Assembly: GCA_963678575.2 (NCBI GenBank)
Contig: CAXXHV010000001.1
Coordinates: forward strand, 62,001-126,000
Source of the DNA: Pleomorphochaeta sp963678575
GTDB lineage: Bacteria > Spirochaetota > Spirochaetia > Sphaerochaetales > Sphaerochaetaceae
DNA length: 64,000 nt
Direction of reading: 5' to 3'
Under the pieces are notes generated by a model. It was not told where the DNA came from. It searched no databases and was given only the letters and a program-made list of their open reading frames with translations. Below, piece by piece: positions 53,273-61,653 of the stretch. The position numbers and the translations under genes were made by a program. Position 1 is the first letter of the stretch. Each line of letters starts with the position of its first letter.

Positions 53273-54203
53273 TAAAAAGAAAGGCTTAGGAAAGGGGATG
53301 GGTTCCTTAATTGATGGATATTCTCTTGAAAGTGTCTTATCAAATAAAAATGAAGAAAAAAAAGAAAATGAATATAAGCAAAATGTTATTTTACATGTTT
53401 TGCTTAGTCAAATAAAAATAAATCATGAACAACCTAGAAAACATTTTAATGAAGAAAGCTTAAAGGAATTAGCACAATCAATAAAAGAATATGGAATTTT
53501 ACAACCAATTCTTGTTGAAGAGTTATCAGCAAACAAATATTTAATTATAGCTGGAGAAAGAAGATTTAGGGCAGCAAAGAAAGCAGGATTAGAAAGAGTT
53601 CCTGTAATTATTAAAAAATTTAATGATTTTAATAAATTGGAAGTAGCATTAATTGAAAATATTCAAAGAGAAAATTTAGATCCCATTGAAGAAGCTGTCG
53701 CTTATTCCTTTTTAATTCAAGAATCTGGGATAACACAAGAAGATTTGTCAAAAAAAATTGGTAAAAGTAGATCCTCAATTAGCAATAGTATAAGATTGTT
53801 GCAATTACCTAAAGAATTCCAAGATGGATTAATAAATGGAGAATATAGTGCAGGTCATGCAAGAGCAATTTTATCTTTAATTAATCCTTCTGATAGAGTT
53901 TTGTTATTAGAAAGGCTCAAAAAAAATAAAATTTCTGTAAGAGAAGCAGAAAAAATTGCAAAAGACTTGAATAATGGACGAAGAGATGGTATTTCAAAAA
54001 AGAGCTCAACTGAAACTAAGAAAAATAATATTTGTGAAGAGCTGTTAGAAATACAAGATAAATTTATTGAAACTCTTGGTAATAAAGTTGAAATTAAAGG
54101 TGATATTTCTAAAGGAAAAATTATGCTATCTTATAATAGTGTAAAAGAATTGGAAGATTTATTTCATAGATTGTCTGAAGGTGGAGATCTATTTGAAATA
54201 TAA
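53262..54203 (+). CDS. parB: Chromosome partitioning protein ParB (Spo0J)
   Basis: 313 residues from GTG at 53262, which lies nine bases after a perfect AGGAGG inside parA; a longer frame upstream is not family-like. N-terminal KKGLGKGMGSLIDG, then the CTP-binding/ParB-N region with Box I (NHEQPRKHFNEESLKELAQSI) and GERRFRAAKKAG, ENIQRENLDPIEEA, and a helix-turn-helix TQEDLSKKIGKSRSSISNSIRLL that reads parS. The C-terminus is the dimer domain. Loads on the parS sites at 52138 and 56253. Confidence 0.96.
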   Translation: MLNNKKKGLGKGMGSLIDGYSLESVLSNKNEEKKENEYKQNVILHVLLSQIKINHEQPRKHFNEESLKELAQSIKEYGILQPILVEELSANKYLIIAGERRFRAAKKAGLERVPVIIKKFNDFNKLEVALIENIQRENLDPIEEAVAYSFLIQESGITQEDLSKKIGKSRSSISNSIRLLQLPKEFQDGLINGEYSAGHARAILSLINPSDRVLLLERLKKNKISVREAEKIAKDLNNGRRDGISKKSSTETKKNNICEELLEIQDKFIETLGNKVEIKGDISKGKIMLSYNSVKELEDLFHRLSEGGDLFEI

Positions 54204-54216
54204 GGAGATATAGTTT

Positions 54217-55164
54217 ATGAGTAAAAAATTAGCAGATGGTTTATATGCGATTATCAATACAGATAAAGGTGATATAATATTAAACCTAGAATTTGAAAAG
54301 ACACCAATGACTGTTATGAATTTTGTTGGTTTGACAGAAGGTGTATTAAATAGAGAAGACGAAGATACCCCTTTTTATGATGGTTTAAATTTCCATAGAG
54401 TAATTGATAATTTCATGATTCAAGGAGGATGTCCTTTAGGCACAGGAACAGGTGGCCCTGGCTATAAATTCCCTGACGAATTTGATTCAACATTACGACA
54501 CAATGGACCAGGAATTCTATCAATGGCAAATGCTGGACCAGGAACTAATGGTTCTCAATTTTTCATTACACATGTTGAAACTCCTTGGTTAGATGATAAA
54601 CACACAGTTTTTGGTAGTGTTGTTGATGGTATGTCTGTTGTAAATTCCATTTCTCAAGGTGATAAAATAAATAAAATCACAATAGAAAGAGTTGGTGATT
54701 TAGCAAACAACTTTATTGTTTCAAAAGAAAAATTTGATGATATGTTAAATAATTATCAAAAAGCAAGAATTGAAAAAGTAAAAAAAGAAAGAGCCAATAT
54801 TTTAAAAACTATAAAAAAAGCATATCCTAATGCTTTAGAAACTGAAACAGGTTTATTATATGTTGTAAAAAAAGAAGGAGATAAAGCAGGCTCTCCTAAG
54901 ATGGGAACTTCTGTAACTGTTCATTATGAAGGGAAGTTGTTAGATGGTAAAGTTTTTGATTCTTCAAAAGTTAGAGGTGTTCCTGCAACCTTTACAATTG
55001 GAACTGTTATTGAAGGTTGGAATGAAGCTCTTCAAACAATGACAAAAGGAGAAGAAAGAACTTTAATTATTCCTCCTGAATTAGGATATGGAGAATCCGG
55101 TTATCCAGGTGTTATTCCTCCTAATGCTTATTTAATATTTAATGTAGAGTTGTTAGACTTTTAA
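54217..55164 (+). CDS. Dual peptidyl-prolyl isomerase: cyclophilin-FKBP fusion
   Basis: 315 residues. Residues 1-165 are a cyclophilin (FHRVIDNFMIQGG, GPGTNGSQFFITHVETPWLDDKHTVFG), 166-215 a charged helical linker, and 216-315 an FKBP domain (VHYEGKLLDGKVFDSS, FTIGTVIEGWNEALQTM, PPELGYGESG, IPPNAYLIFNVELLDF). Both folds catalyse cis-trans isomerisation of prolyl bonds. No signal peptide, so cytoplasmic. Cyclophilin-FKBP fusions (dual-family immunophilins) are, as I recall, reported from Treponema and few others, which supports the taxonomic guess. AAGGAG precedes the ATG; probably cotranscribed with parAB. Confidence 0.93.
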   Translation: MSKKLADGLYAIINTDKGDIILNLEFEKTPMTVMNFVGLTEGVLNREDEDTPFYDGLNFHRVIDNFMIQGGCPLGTGTGGPGYKFPDEFDSTLRHNGPGILSMANAGPGTNGSQFFITHVETPWLDDKHTVFGSVVDGMSVVNSISQGDKINKITIERVGDLANNFIVSKEKFDDMLNNYQKARIEKVKKERANILKTIKKAYPNALETETGLLYVVKKEGDKAGSPKMGTSVTVHYEGKLLDGKVFDSSKVRGVPATFTIGTVIEGWNEALQTMTKGEERTLIIPPELGYGESGYPGVIPPNAYLIFNVELLDF

Positions 55165-55182
55165 ATATTAATTTTAAATAAA

Positions 55183-55216
55183 AAAGGCGCTTAGTTTATA
55201 CTAAGTGCTTTTTTGA
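55183..55216 (+). terminator. Terminator after the PPIase gene
   Basis: GCGCTTAGT pairs with ACTAAGTGC (one G-U) across a four-base loop, followed by TTTTTT; ends the parAB-PPIase unit. Confidence 0.82.
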
Positions 55217-55242
55217 TGCATTTTCAAAAAATATGTTATAAT
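55213..55242 (+). promoter_or_regulatory. radA promoter
   Basis: TTGATG (55213-55218), 18-base spacer, TATAAT (55237-55242) with an upstream TG making an extended -10. It overlaps the preceding terminator tail. Leader of about 20 bases with a weak GGA. Confidence 0.6.
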
Positions 55243-55269
55243 AATAAATATAATTAATAGGACATTATA

Positions 55270-56613
55270 ATGAAAAAAAGTAATATAAGATATGTTTGTT
55301 CTGAATGTGGGAAAGTTGAGTCAAAATGGATGGGTAGATGCACTTCTTGTGGAAGCTGGAATACTTTTGAAGAAGAGTTAATAGAGATCTCAGAAAAAAC
55401 AGGGAAAAGAGTAAATATTTCTTCAAATAAAAAACCGCTTATTCTAGAAGATATCGAAATAGAAACTGAGATGAGATTTTCAACAGGATTTAATGAATTT
55501 GATAGAGTTTTAGGTGGTGGAATAATGAAAGGTTCCGCAATTCTTTTAGGGGGAGAACCAGGAATTGGAAAATCGACATTAATGTTACAAACAATTTCTA
55601 ATTGCTCTAAAACTCATAAAGTTTTATATGTTAGTGGAGAAGAATCTTCCTCTCAAATTAAACAACGAGCTTTAAGATTAAACCTTGATTCATCGAATAT
55701 TTATATTTTTAATGATACAAAATTAGAAAATTTAATAAAAGTAATTGATGATATATCCCCACAATTAATTATAATCGATTCCCTTCAAACCTTGTCTTCT
55801 GCTGAAAATCCATCTATTGCAGGGTCTTCTTCTCAGATGAAAAGTTGTACAATGGAATTGGTTGGAAAAGCAAAGCAGTGTGATTCAGCTTTATTCCTTA
55901 TCGGACATGTTACAAAAGAAGGAACTATTGCTGGTCCAAAAATTGTTGAACATATTGTTGATACTGTTTTATATTTTGATCAAACTTCTAATGGTGTAAG
56001 AATAATAAGAGCTGTAAAAAATAGATTTGGATCAGTAGATGAATTAGGTATTTTTATGATGAGTGAAAAAGGCCTCACTGTTGTAGATAATCCATCTGGT
56101 CTTTTTTTAAATAAAAGGGCAAAAGGCCATTTGCCTCCTGGCATAGCCTTTACAGCAGTTATTGAAGGTTCCAGAACTTTTATTGTAGAAATACAAGCTT
56201 TAACAATTCCTACAAAAACAGGATATTCTAGAATTTACAGTGATCGAATTGATGTTTCACGTGTAACAAGAGTTGCTGCAATATTAGAAAGACATGCTAA
56301 TTTACGCTTTAGTGACCATGATATTTATGTAAATGTTGGAGGTGGGATTAAATTAAAAGAAGTTTCAATCGAATTAGCTCTTGCAATTGCTTTAACCTCG
56401 TCATTAAAGAATGAAGTATTTAGAGAAAGTTGTATTGCCTTTGGAGAATTAAGCTTAGCAGGAGAAGTAAGACCGGTTAATTTCGGTTCAAAAAGAATAA
56501 AGGCTGCTGTTGATATGGGCTTTGAAGAGGTCGTCTCTCCACATACTAATGCGATAAAAAAAATTAAAAATTATAAATGTCATCACATTACTGAAGTTTT
56601 AAATATTGTATAA
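55270..56613 (+). CDS. radA: DNA repair protein RadA (Sms)
   Basis: 447 residues. N-terminal zinc finger CSECG...CTSCG (YVCSECGKVESKWMGRCTSCGSW, quoted in pieces), RecA-like ATPase with Walker A LGGEPGIGKSTLMLQ near 96 and the RadA-specific KNRFGSVDELGIF, then a Lon-like C-terminal domain (VNVGGGIKLKEVSIELALAIAL). A branch-migration helicase in recombination. It contains a parS site in its coding sequence. Confidence 0.96.
   Translation: MKKSNIRYVCSECGKVESKWMGRCTSCGSWNTFEEELIEISEKTGKRVNISSNKKPLILEDIEIETEMRFSTGFNEFDRVLGGGIMKGSAILLGGEPGIGKSTLMLQTISNCSKTHKVLYVSGEESSSQIKQRALRLNLDSSNIYIFNDTKLENLIKVIDDISPQLIIIDSLQTLSSAENPSIAGSSSQMKSCTMELVGKAKQCDSALFLIGHVTKEGTIAGPKIVEHIVDTVLYFDQTSNGVRIIRAVKNRFGSVDELGIFMMSEKGLTVVDNPSGLFLNKRAKGHLPPGIAFTAVIEGSRTFIVEIQALTIPTKTGYSRIYSDRIDVSRVTRVAAILERHANLRFSDHDIYVNVGGGIKLKEVSIELALAIALTSSLKNEVFRESCIAFGELSLAGEVRPVNFGSKRIKAAVDMGFEEVVSPHTNAIKKIKNYKCHHITEVLNIV
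56253..56268. promoter_or_regulatory. parS: Second parS site, inside radA
   Basis: TGTTTCACGTGTAACA, one mismatch to the parS consensus, located in the radA coding region 4.1 kb from the first site. Confidence 0.75.
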
Positions 56614-56645
56614 AAAAAACTCCTAATTTAAATTAGGAGGTTATA
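56612..56645. terminator. Bidirectional terminator between radA and the TraB-like gene
   Basis: CTCCTAATTT (56620-56629) is followed by its exact complement (56630-56639); an A-run on the left gives a perfect T-run for the minus strand. Confidence 0.85.
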
Positions 56646-56660
56646 TTTTAAAAAATCATT

Positions 56661-57854
56661 TTATGTTAATATTTTTAAGAGAACAGGGAACCCAATAAAG
56701 GTTCCAATTGCTGAACCTACAGAACAAATGAAAAATACAAGTAACCCATGTAAAGCTTTGTTTTTGTACCAGCCTTTTAGTGTAAGAGCATCCTCACTCA
56801 TTGTGTCAAAATCTTTTACATTAGGTTTCTTTAATTTATATTCTAATAATCCAGAAACAATCCCAACACCTATCGTAGGATTTAAACTTGTAAAGGGTGC
56901 TGCTAACATACTAATTACAATATTAATTGGATGAGCTAAAGAGGCAATAGCGCCAATGCCTGTAAAGAAAGCATTTACAAGAATCCAATATCCAAACATT
57001 TTAATACCTTGATTCCATCCGGATTGAGCGAATCCATAAATTATAATACCAACAATTAAAGCTGGAATGATATATTTTAAAGATTTAGAAAAATTACTTG
57101 TTTTTGGAACACTTGAAATTTCATCAATATTGGCATCTATTTTTTTATCATCTAATAATTTTAATGTTTTTAGAATACCTTGAGTATGTCCCGCTCCAAT
57201 AACACCGAGTTTTCTTTCACCTTTTGCTTTGTACATGCTTGTTGCTAAAAATAAATCTCTTTCATCTATTAGAACTTTTTTAACTGTTGGAAGTTCTTTA
57301 GCCATTTCATTTAACATAGTTTCTAATACGTCTGCTTTTTTTAACTCTTCAAGCTCTTGTTCAGATACTTCCTCTTTGCTAAAAGCTGCTGAAATAAGTG
57401 TTGCTAATAATTTTAATTTATTCCAAAAATTTGATTTTATCCAAGCTCTTTTAAAAGTTGTTTGAATTTCTCTATCGCAAAAAGAAAAAGGGATATTTTT
57501 TGATTCAGCTATTTTTGCTGCATTAATAATTTCTTCCCCAGGTGTTATTCCTGTAGTATTTCCCATTCTCTTTTGGAAGGTTGCTAAAGCCATATTTGCT
57601 AAAAGTAAGAAACCTTTTCCTTCTTTTAAAACTTTAGTTATTGTTTGACTAGACCAAGCTTGATTGTCTTTTTTGTTGCTATATCTAGTTTTATCAAGTT
57701 CAATACAAATTCTATTAGGATTATAGTCCTCAATATAGGATTCAACTTCATTAACACTTTCTTTTGAAATATGGGCAGTTCCGATTAACAGAAGCTCACT
57801 ATTGTCTTTAAATTTTATTAAATGGACGGTATCGCTTATTTTCTCAATATTCAT
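56661..57854 (-). CDS. TraB/PrgY-family membrane protein
   Basis: 397 residues from MNIEKISDTV at 57854. The N-terminal domain has the TraB/GumN motif LLIGTAHISKESVNEV near residue 25 and IELDKTRY, plus a later GVIGAGHTQGI (second His); these conserved Gly-Thr-Ala-His and Gly-x-Gly-His motifs suggest a metal-dependent enzyme. From about 260 there are four or so membrane segments with AAPFTSLNPTIGVG. The family includes PrgY, which limits a peptide pheromone in enterococci; the function here is unknown. No Shine-Dalgarno sequence; the start lies seven bases after a -10 box. Confidence 0.88.
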   Translation of the reverse strand: MNIEKISDTVHLIKFKDNSELLLIGTAHISKESVNEVESYIEDYNPNRICIELDKTRYSNKKDNQAWSSQTITKVLKEGKGFLLLANMALATFQKRMGNTTGITPGEEIINAAKIAESKNIPFSFCDREIQTTFKRAWIKSNFWNKLKLLATLISAAFSKEEVSEQELEELKKADVLETMLNEMAKELPTVKKVLIDERDLFLATSMYKAKGERKLGVIGAGHTQGILKTLKLLDDKKIDANIDEISSVPKTSNFSKSLKYIIPALIVGIIIYGFAQSGWNQGIKMFGYWILVNAFFTGIGAIASLAHPINIVISMLAAPFTSLNPTIGVGIVSGLLEYKLKKPNVKDFDTMSEDALTLKGWYKNKALHGLLVFFICSVGSAIGTFIGFPVLLKILT

Positions 57855-57861
57855 GAATAAA

Positions 57862-57890
57862 AATATACTCTTCAAACTTGAAAGCGTAAA
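57862..57890 (-). promoter_or_regulatory. TraB-like gene promoter, leaderless
   Basis: Minus strand TTTACG (57885-57890), 17-base spacer, TATATT (57862-57867), seven bases to the ATG at 57854. Confidence 0.5.
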
Positions 57891-57930
57891 GACTTTTCGT
57901 ATATAAAGTCAAATAAATAATTATTATTTA

Positions 57931-57959
57931 TTGATTATTATATTTATTTTCACTACCAT
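57931..57959 (+). promoter_or_regulatory. lysO-like gene promoter, leaderless
   Basis: TTGATT (57931-57936), 17-base spacer, TACCAT (57954-57959), six bases to the ATG at 57966. Confidence 0.55.
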
Positions 57960-57965
57960 AAATTT

Positions 57966-58988
57966 ATGGAAACTATATTGTATTTAGCTAAATTAATTTT
58001 AGCTTTAGTTATTGGTGTCTTGTTTGGTAAAAAAGCACCAAGAAAAGTTTTAAAGAAATCCGATATATTGTTAACAATTACATTATATGTATTATTGTTT
58101 TTTATGGGAATAAATACCGGATCAATAGAAAATATTTTATTGCAGCTAAATACTATCGGATTAAAAGCTTTGCTAGTTACTATTTTTTCTCTTGCTGGAA
58201 CTATTTTAATTGCTATAATTGCTTCCTTTTTCTTTGATTTTAAAAAGAAAATTTTGATAAAAGAAGATAATGCATTAATTGAAAACAAAATTGTTATAAC
58301 AAGTGGCGATGTTAATAAATTGATGAATACAACATTATCCGAAGAAGCAAAAATTCAAGTAAAAAAGCATTGGTTTAAGAGAATTATTTTTGTTGTAAAA
58401 GAACCTTTAGTTTTAGTTTCAACAGTAATTTTGGGAATAATTTTTAAACTATATACACCTATATTTGATTGGTATAATTCTTCATTGATAACGTATTTAT
58501 TATATATATTGTTGTTTTTTTCTGGACTAGGACTAGTAAAAGCAAAAATAAATATTAAAGAAATTTTTGCTTCTCCAATATTATTATTGCTACCGTTATG
58601 GACAATAGTTGGTACATATTTAGGGGCTTTTGCATTAAGTTTTTTCACAGAATTTACAATAAAACAGAGTTTAGGGCTTTCTTCCGGTTTTGGTTGGTAT
58701 AGTTTGTCTGGAATTATGATTTCAGATTTAGGTTATCCTATATTAGGTTCAATCTCTTTTTTAAGTAATATTTTTCGAGAAAGTTTTTCTTTCTTTTTGA
58801 TTCCTTTATTCTCAAAATTTGGTAGACGTTTTTATTATCCCTCAGTTTGTATAGGCGGAGCAACAACAATGGATGTTACGCTCCCAATAATTGTTACTCA
58901 TTTTGGAACTTCTGTTATGATTCCGACAATGTATCATGGTTTATTATTGACTTTAATTGTGCCTTTTCTTATTCCTTTATTCTTTTAA
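57966..58988 (+). CDS. LysO-family (DUF340) amino acid exporter
   Basis: 340 residues, about eight to ten membrane helices. The N-terminal half (LILALVIGVLFGKKAPRKVLKKSD, YVLLFFMGINTGS) and C-terminal half (SSGFGWYSLSGIMISDLGYPILGSISFLSNIFRE, quoted in part; PSVCIGGATTMDVTLPIIVTHFG) match the two parts of LysO/YbjE, the lysine exporter of E. coli. A charged loop of about 60 residues (97-135) separates the halves. Exported substrate here is inferred. The last four codons overlap the convergent neighbour. Confidence 0.88.
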   Translation: METILYLAKLILALVIGVLFGKKAPRKVLKKSDILLTITLYVLLFFMGINTGSIENILLQLNTIGLKALLVTIFSLAGTILIAIIASFFFDFKKKILIKEDNALIENKIVITSGDVNKLMNTTLSEEAKIQVKKHWFKRIIFVVKEPLVLVSTVILGIIFKLYTPIFDWYNSSLITYLLYILLFFSGLGLVKAKINIKEIFASPILLLLPLWTIVGTYLGAFALSFFTEFTIKQSLGLSSGFGWYSLSGIMISDLGYPILGSISFLSNIFRESFSFFLIPLFSKFGRRFYYPSVCIGGATTMDVTLPIIVTHFGTSVMIPTMYHGLLLTLIVPFLIPLFF

Positions 58989-59447
58989 GTTTAAAATTAC
59001 TTGAGCCAAGATAACTAATGAATTTTCTTTTAAAAGTCTTAGATAAAAATTTCCTTTTTGACTAAAATTTTGTGAGCAAGATATTTGCATTAATGTTGCA
59101 AATAAATTTTCTTGAGAAGGTAAGAAAGGCAGTTGAATAAATTTATATTTTCCTGGAATAATTTCCATATCGTGATCAAATAAAGGACTTTCTTTGCCTT
59201 TTTTAACAGCTTCAATTACAGCCTCTGTTGGAGTAGGGGCAAAACCTGCTTCAAGTATTTTGAAAGAGATTTTGTCATCGTTTACATATTCAATATTAAG
59301 GCAAGCTTCAGAAGCAACACCATTATTTTCAAGTTTTTTTATTAATAATTGATAGAGAGTTTCAATATCTTGTGTTTCTATTACGGTTTCTTTATTATAA
59401 ATTATAGGTTGGATAAGGTTTAAAGTAATTGTATTAAAGTTATTCAT
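58977..59447 (-). CDS. Hypothetical protein (156 aa)
   Basis: 156 residues, no signal peptide or membrane span, mixed alpha/beta composition. Recognisable only as a compact soluble protein: FKILEAGFAPTPTEAVIEAVKKG and IIPGKYKFIQLPFLPSQENLF stand out, the latter resembling an ordered loop. I do not know a family. Its start lies seven bases from a perfect TATAAT, arguing that it is expressed from a leaderless mRNA; its end overlaps the convergent lysO-like gene by 12 bases. It is divergent from the metallopeptidase gene. Confidence 0.65.
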   Translation of the reverse strand: MNNFNTITLNLIQPIIYNKETVIETQDIETLYQLLIKKLENNGVASEACLNIEYVNDDKISFKILEAGFAPTPTEAVIEAVKKGKESPLFDHDMEIIPGKYKFIQLPFLPSQENLFATLMQISCSQNFSQKGNFYLRLLKENSLVILAQVILNLKE

Positions 59448-59454
59448 GAAAAAT

Positions 59455-59460
59455 ATTATA
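59455..59460 (-). promoter_or_regulatory. -10 element of the 156-residue protein gene
   Basis: Minus strand perfect TATAAT, seven bases before the ATG at 59447; the -35 position has no TTG. Confidence 0.5.
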
Positions 59461-59482
59461 AAGAGAATAAAAGTTGTCGTCT

Positions 59483-60223
59483 ATGTTAGATAATAAAAAA
59501 AATATAAATTACAAAATAAAAAAATCCATAAATTATAAAAAAATTACAATTTCTATTAAGAGATCCCATCAAATTGTGATAAGTGCTCCTAAAAAAGTAT
59601 CAAATAAACAAATTGAGGCTTTTGTTCAAAAAAATAAGAATTGGATTTATTCAAATTTAGATAAATTAGAAAGTAATCCAAAAACAAAGAAACATACGTA
59701 TAAAGATAATGATAAGTTTTTATTTTTAGGCGAATTATTTTCTTTAAAAATAGTAAAGATTAATAATAATTTTTCTAAAAAAACTTTGATAAGAAAAATT
59801 GATATAAAAAATAAAGAAAAAGAGATAATTCTTTATTTACCAAATAATTATAATGAAAGTGATATTCCTTATTTAATTGAGTCTTTTTATAAAGTACAAA
59901 CAAAGAAAATAGTAGATTTGATTTTTTCTAATAATTTAATTTTAAATGATATTAAAGTATATGTTAATAGCATAAAAATTCAAAAATCTAATGCTAGATG
60001 GGGCTCTTGTTCAAGAAGTAATAATATAAATTTTTCATATCGATTAGTTATGTTGCCTTATGATTGTGTTGAGTATGTAATTTTTCATGAAATGGGACAT
60101 ATAAGTGAAAAAAATCATGGTAAGAATTTTTATAAAAAGTTAAAAGAATATTGTCCCAATTATAAACTTTTAGAAGATAAAATTAAAGAATTTGAATTAA
60201 ATTATAATGTTTCTTTAACATAG
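59483..60223 (+). CDS. YgjP-like (DUF45) metallopeptidase
   Basis: About 246 residues from the ATG at 59483. The zinc site is HEMGHISEKNHGKNFY (HExxH with a third His after eight residues), preceded by the family motif RWGSCSRSNNINFSYRLVMLP near 180. Members of this YgjP/SprT-related group are soluble metalloproteases; some sit beside type I restriction systems, but no such genes are present here. Very Lys- and Asn-rich. An alternative TTG start three codons upstream is less likely. Confidence 0.88.
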   Translation: MLDNKKNINYKIKKSINYKKITISIKRSHQIVISAPKKVSNKQIEAFVQKNKNWIYSNLDKLESNPKTKKHTYKDNDKFLFLGELFSLKIVKINNNFSKKTLIRKIDIKNKEKEIILYLPNNYNESDIPYLIESFYKVQTKKIVDLIFSNNLILNDIKVYVNSIKIQKSNARWGSCSRSNNINFSYRLVMLPYDCVEYVIFHEMGHISEKNHGKNFYKKLKEYCPNYKLLEDKIKEFELNYNVSLT

Positions 60224-60366
60224 TATAACAACATAATTAAAAAATAAATAAATCAACTTTAGGCTTCTTGTTTAAATATTTTAACTATGTTTTAATTAAT
60301 AACATAAAAAATAATTAATAAAATGTTAAACTATTTCTTTATTGAATAAGTTTTTAGGAGATATTT

Positions 60367-61584
60367 ATGAATCCAGATAAAATAATTGATAATGTTTACC
60401 GATTACCTGCTACAGTTTGTTGTGAGCAGTTATTTGAAGGTATTTGGCCTATTCCAAATGGAGTTATGATAAATTCATATCTTGTAAAAGGTTCTAATAA
60501 AACTGTTTTAATTGATTATGTAAAAGATTGGGATGGTGCAAAAGAAATAGTTGATTCAGAATTAGATCAATTAAAAATAGAAGAGAATAATATTGATTAT
60601 TTAGTAATAAATCATATGGAACCAGATCATACTGGGGCTATTGTTGATATCGTTAGAAAGAATCCAAATGTTAAAATTTTATGTTCTAAGAAAGCTGCTC
60701 CTTTAATTGAGGCTTTTTATGGAATAAAAGATAATATTCATGTTGTTGAAGATGGTGAAACTTTAGATTTAGGAGGAAAGACTTTACAATTTGTGATGAC
60801 TCCTAATGTTCACTGGCCTGAAACGATGATGACTTATTTAATAGAAGATAAAATTCTTTTTTCTTGTGATGGGTTTGGTGCTTATGGGATTTATAAAAAT
60901 AGTTTTGATGACCAATTAACTGAAAAAGAGTGGGCTTTATTATTACCTGAAACTGAAAGGTATTTTGCTAATATAATTAGTTCTTTTTCAGCTTTTTGTG
61001 AAAAAGCAATAAAAAAAATAGAAGCTTTTGATATTTCAATTATCTGTCCTTCTCATGGTATCATATGGAGAAAAAATCCTGAAAAAGTAATTGGCTTGTA
61101 TTCTAAATTAGCTTCCTATGCAAAAGGAAAAAGAGAGAAAGAAATTACAATTATATGGTCTAGTATGTATGGTAATACAAAAGCAATTTTAGATAGTTTT
61201 ATTGATGGGATTGAAAGTGTCCCTGGTGTTAAATGTTATGTTTTTCAAGTACCACAAACACATGAATCTTTTATCTTAGAAAAAGCTTGGAGAAGTGAAG
61301 GCCTTATTGTTGGTATGCCTACTTATGAATATAAAATGTTCCCTCCGATGTATACTGTGTTAGACCAAATGGATAGATCTCATATTTCAAATAGAAAAAT
61401 AGCCAGATTTGGTTCATATGGCTGGTCTGGAGGAGCTTTAAAACAATTCTTACCTTTTGTTGAATCTATGAAATTAGATTTTCTTGGTGAAGTTGAATAT
61501 CAAGGATACCCTTCAGATGAAGATAAGAAAAAAGCTTTTGATCTAGCTGCTAGAATGGCAAAAGAAATTATTGACGAAAAGTAA
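60367..61584 (+). CDS. Flavodiiron protein (FprA/Rbo-type oxygen or NO reductase)
   Basis: 405 residues. An N-terminal metallo-beta-lactamase-like diiron domain with ligands H83, E85, D87, H88 in HMEPDHTGAIVD, a later His in NVHWPETMMTYL and CDGFGAYG, then a flavodoxin domain starting about 255 (IIWSSMYGNTKAILDSF; GMPTYEYKMFPPMYTVLDQM). Reduces O2 to water or NO to N2O and protects anaerobes from oxidative stress; electrons usually come from rubredoxin or F420, neither visible here. No C-terminal rubredoxin fusion. AGGAG precedes the ATG; terminator after the stop. Confidence 0.96.
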   Translation: MNPDKIIDNVYRLPATVCCEQLFEGIWPIPNGVMINSYLVKGSNKTVLIDYVKDWDGAKEIVDSELDQLKIEENNIDYLVINHMEPDHTGAIVDIVRKNPNVKILCSKKAAPLIEAFYGIKDNIHVVEDGETLDLGGKTLQFVMTPNVHWPETMMTYLIEDKILFSCDGFGAYGIYKNSFDDQLTEKEWALLLPETERYFANIISSFSAFCEKAIKKIEAFDISIICPSHGIIWRKNPEKVIGLYSKLASYAKGKREKEITIIWSSMYGNTKAILDSFIDGIESVPGVKCYVFQVPQTHESFILEKAWRSEGLIVGMPTYEYKMFPPMYTVLDQMDRSHISNRKIARFGSYGWSGGALKQFLPFVESMKLDFLGEVEYQGYPSDEDKKKAFDLAARMAKEIIDEK

Positions 61585-61617
61585 AAAAATGTAAAAGACT
61601 TATTTAATAAATATAAT

Positions 61618-61653
61618 ATCCCCCTTTTTAAAAAAATTTAGGGGGATTTTTTA
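61618..61653. terminator. Bidirectional terminator between the flavodiiron and C26 genes
   Basis: ATCCCCC (61618-61624) pairs with GGGGGAT (61641-61647), with complementary T/A stretches inside and a T-run after. Confidence 0.82.

Noticed and set aside
57953..58288. 111-codon minus-strand ORF inside the lysO-like gene
   Set aside because: It is an antisense shadow of a clear membrane transporter and has no start signals.
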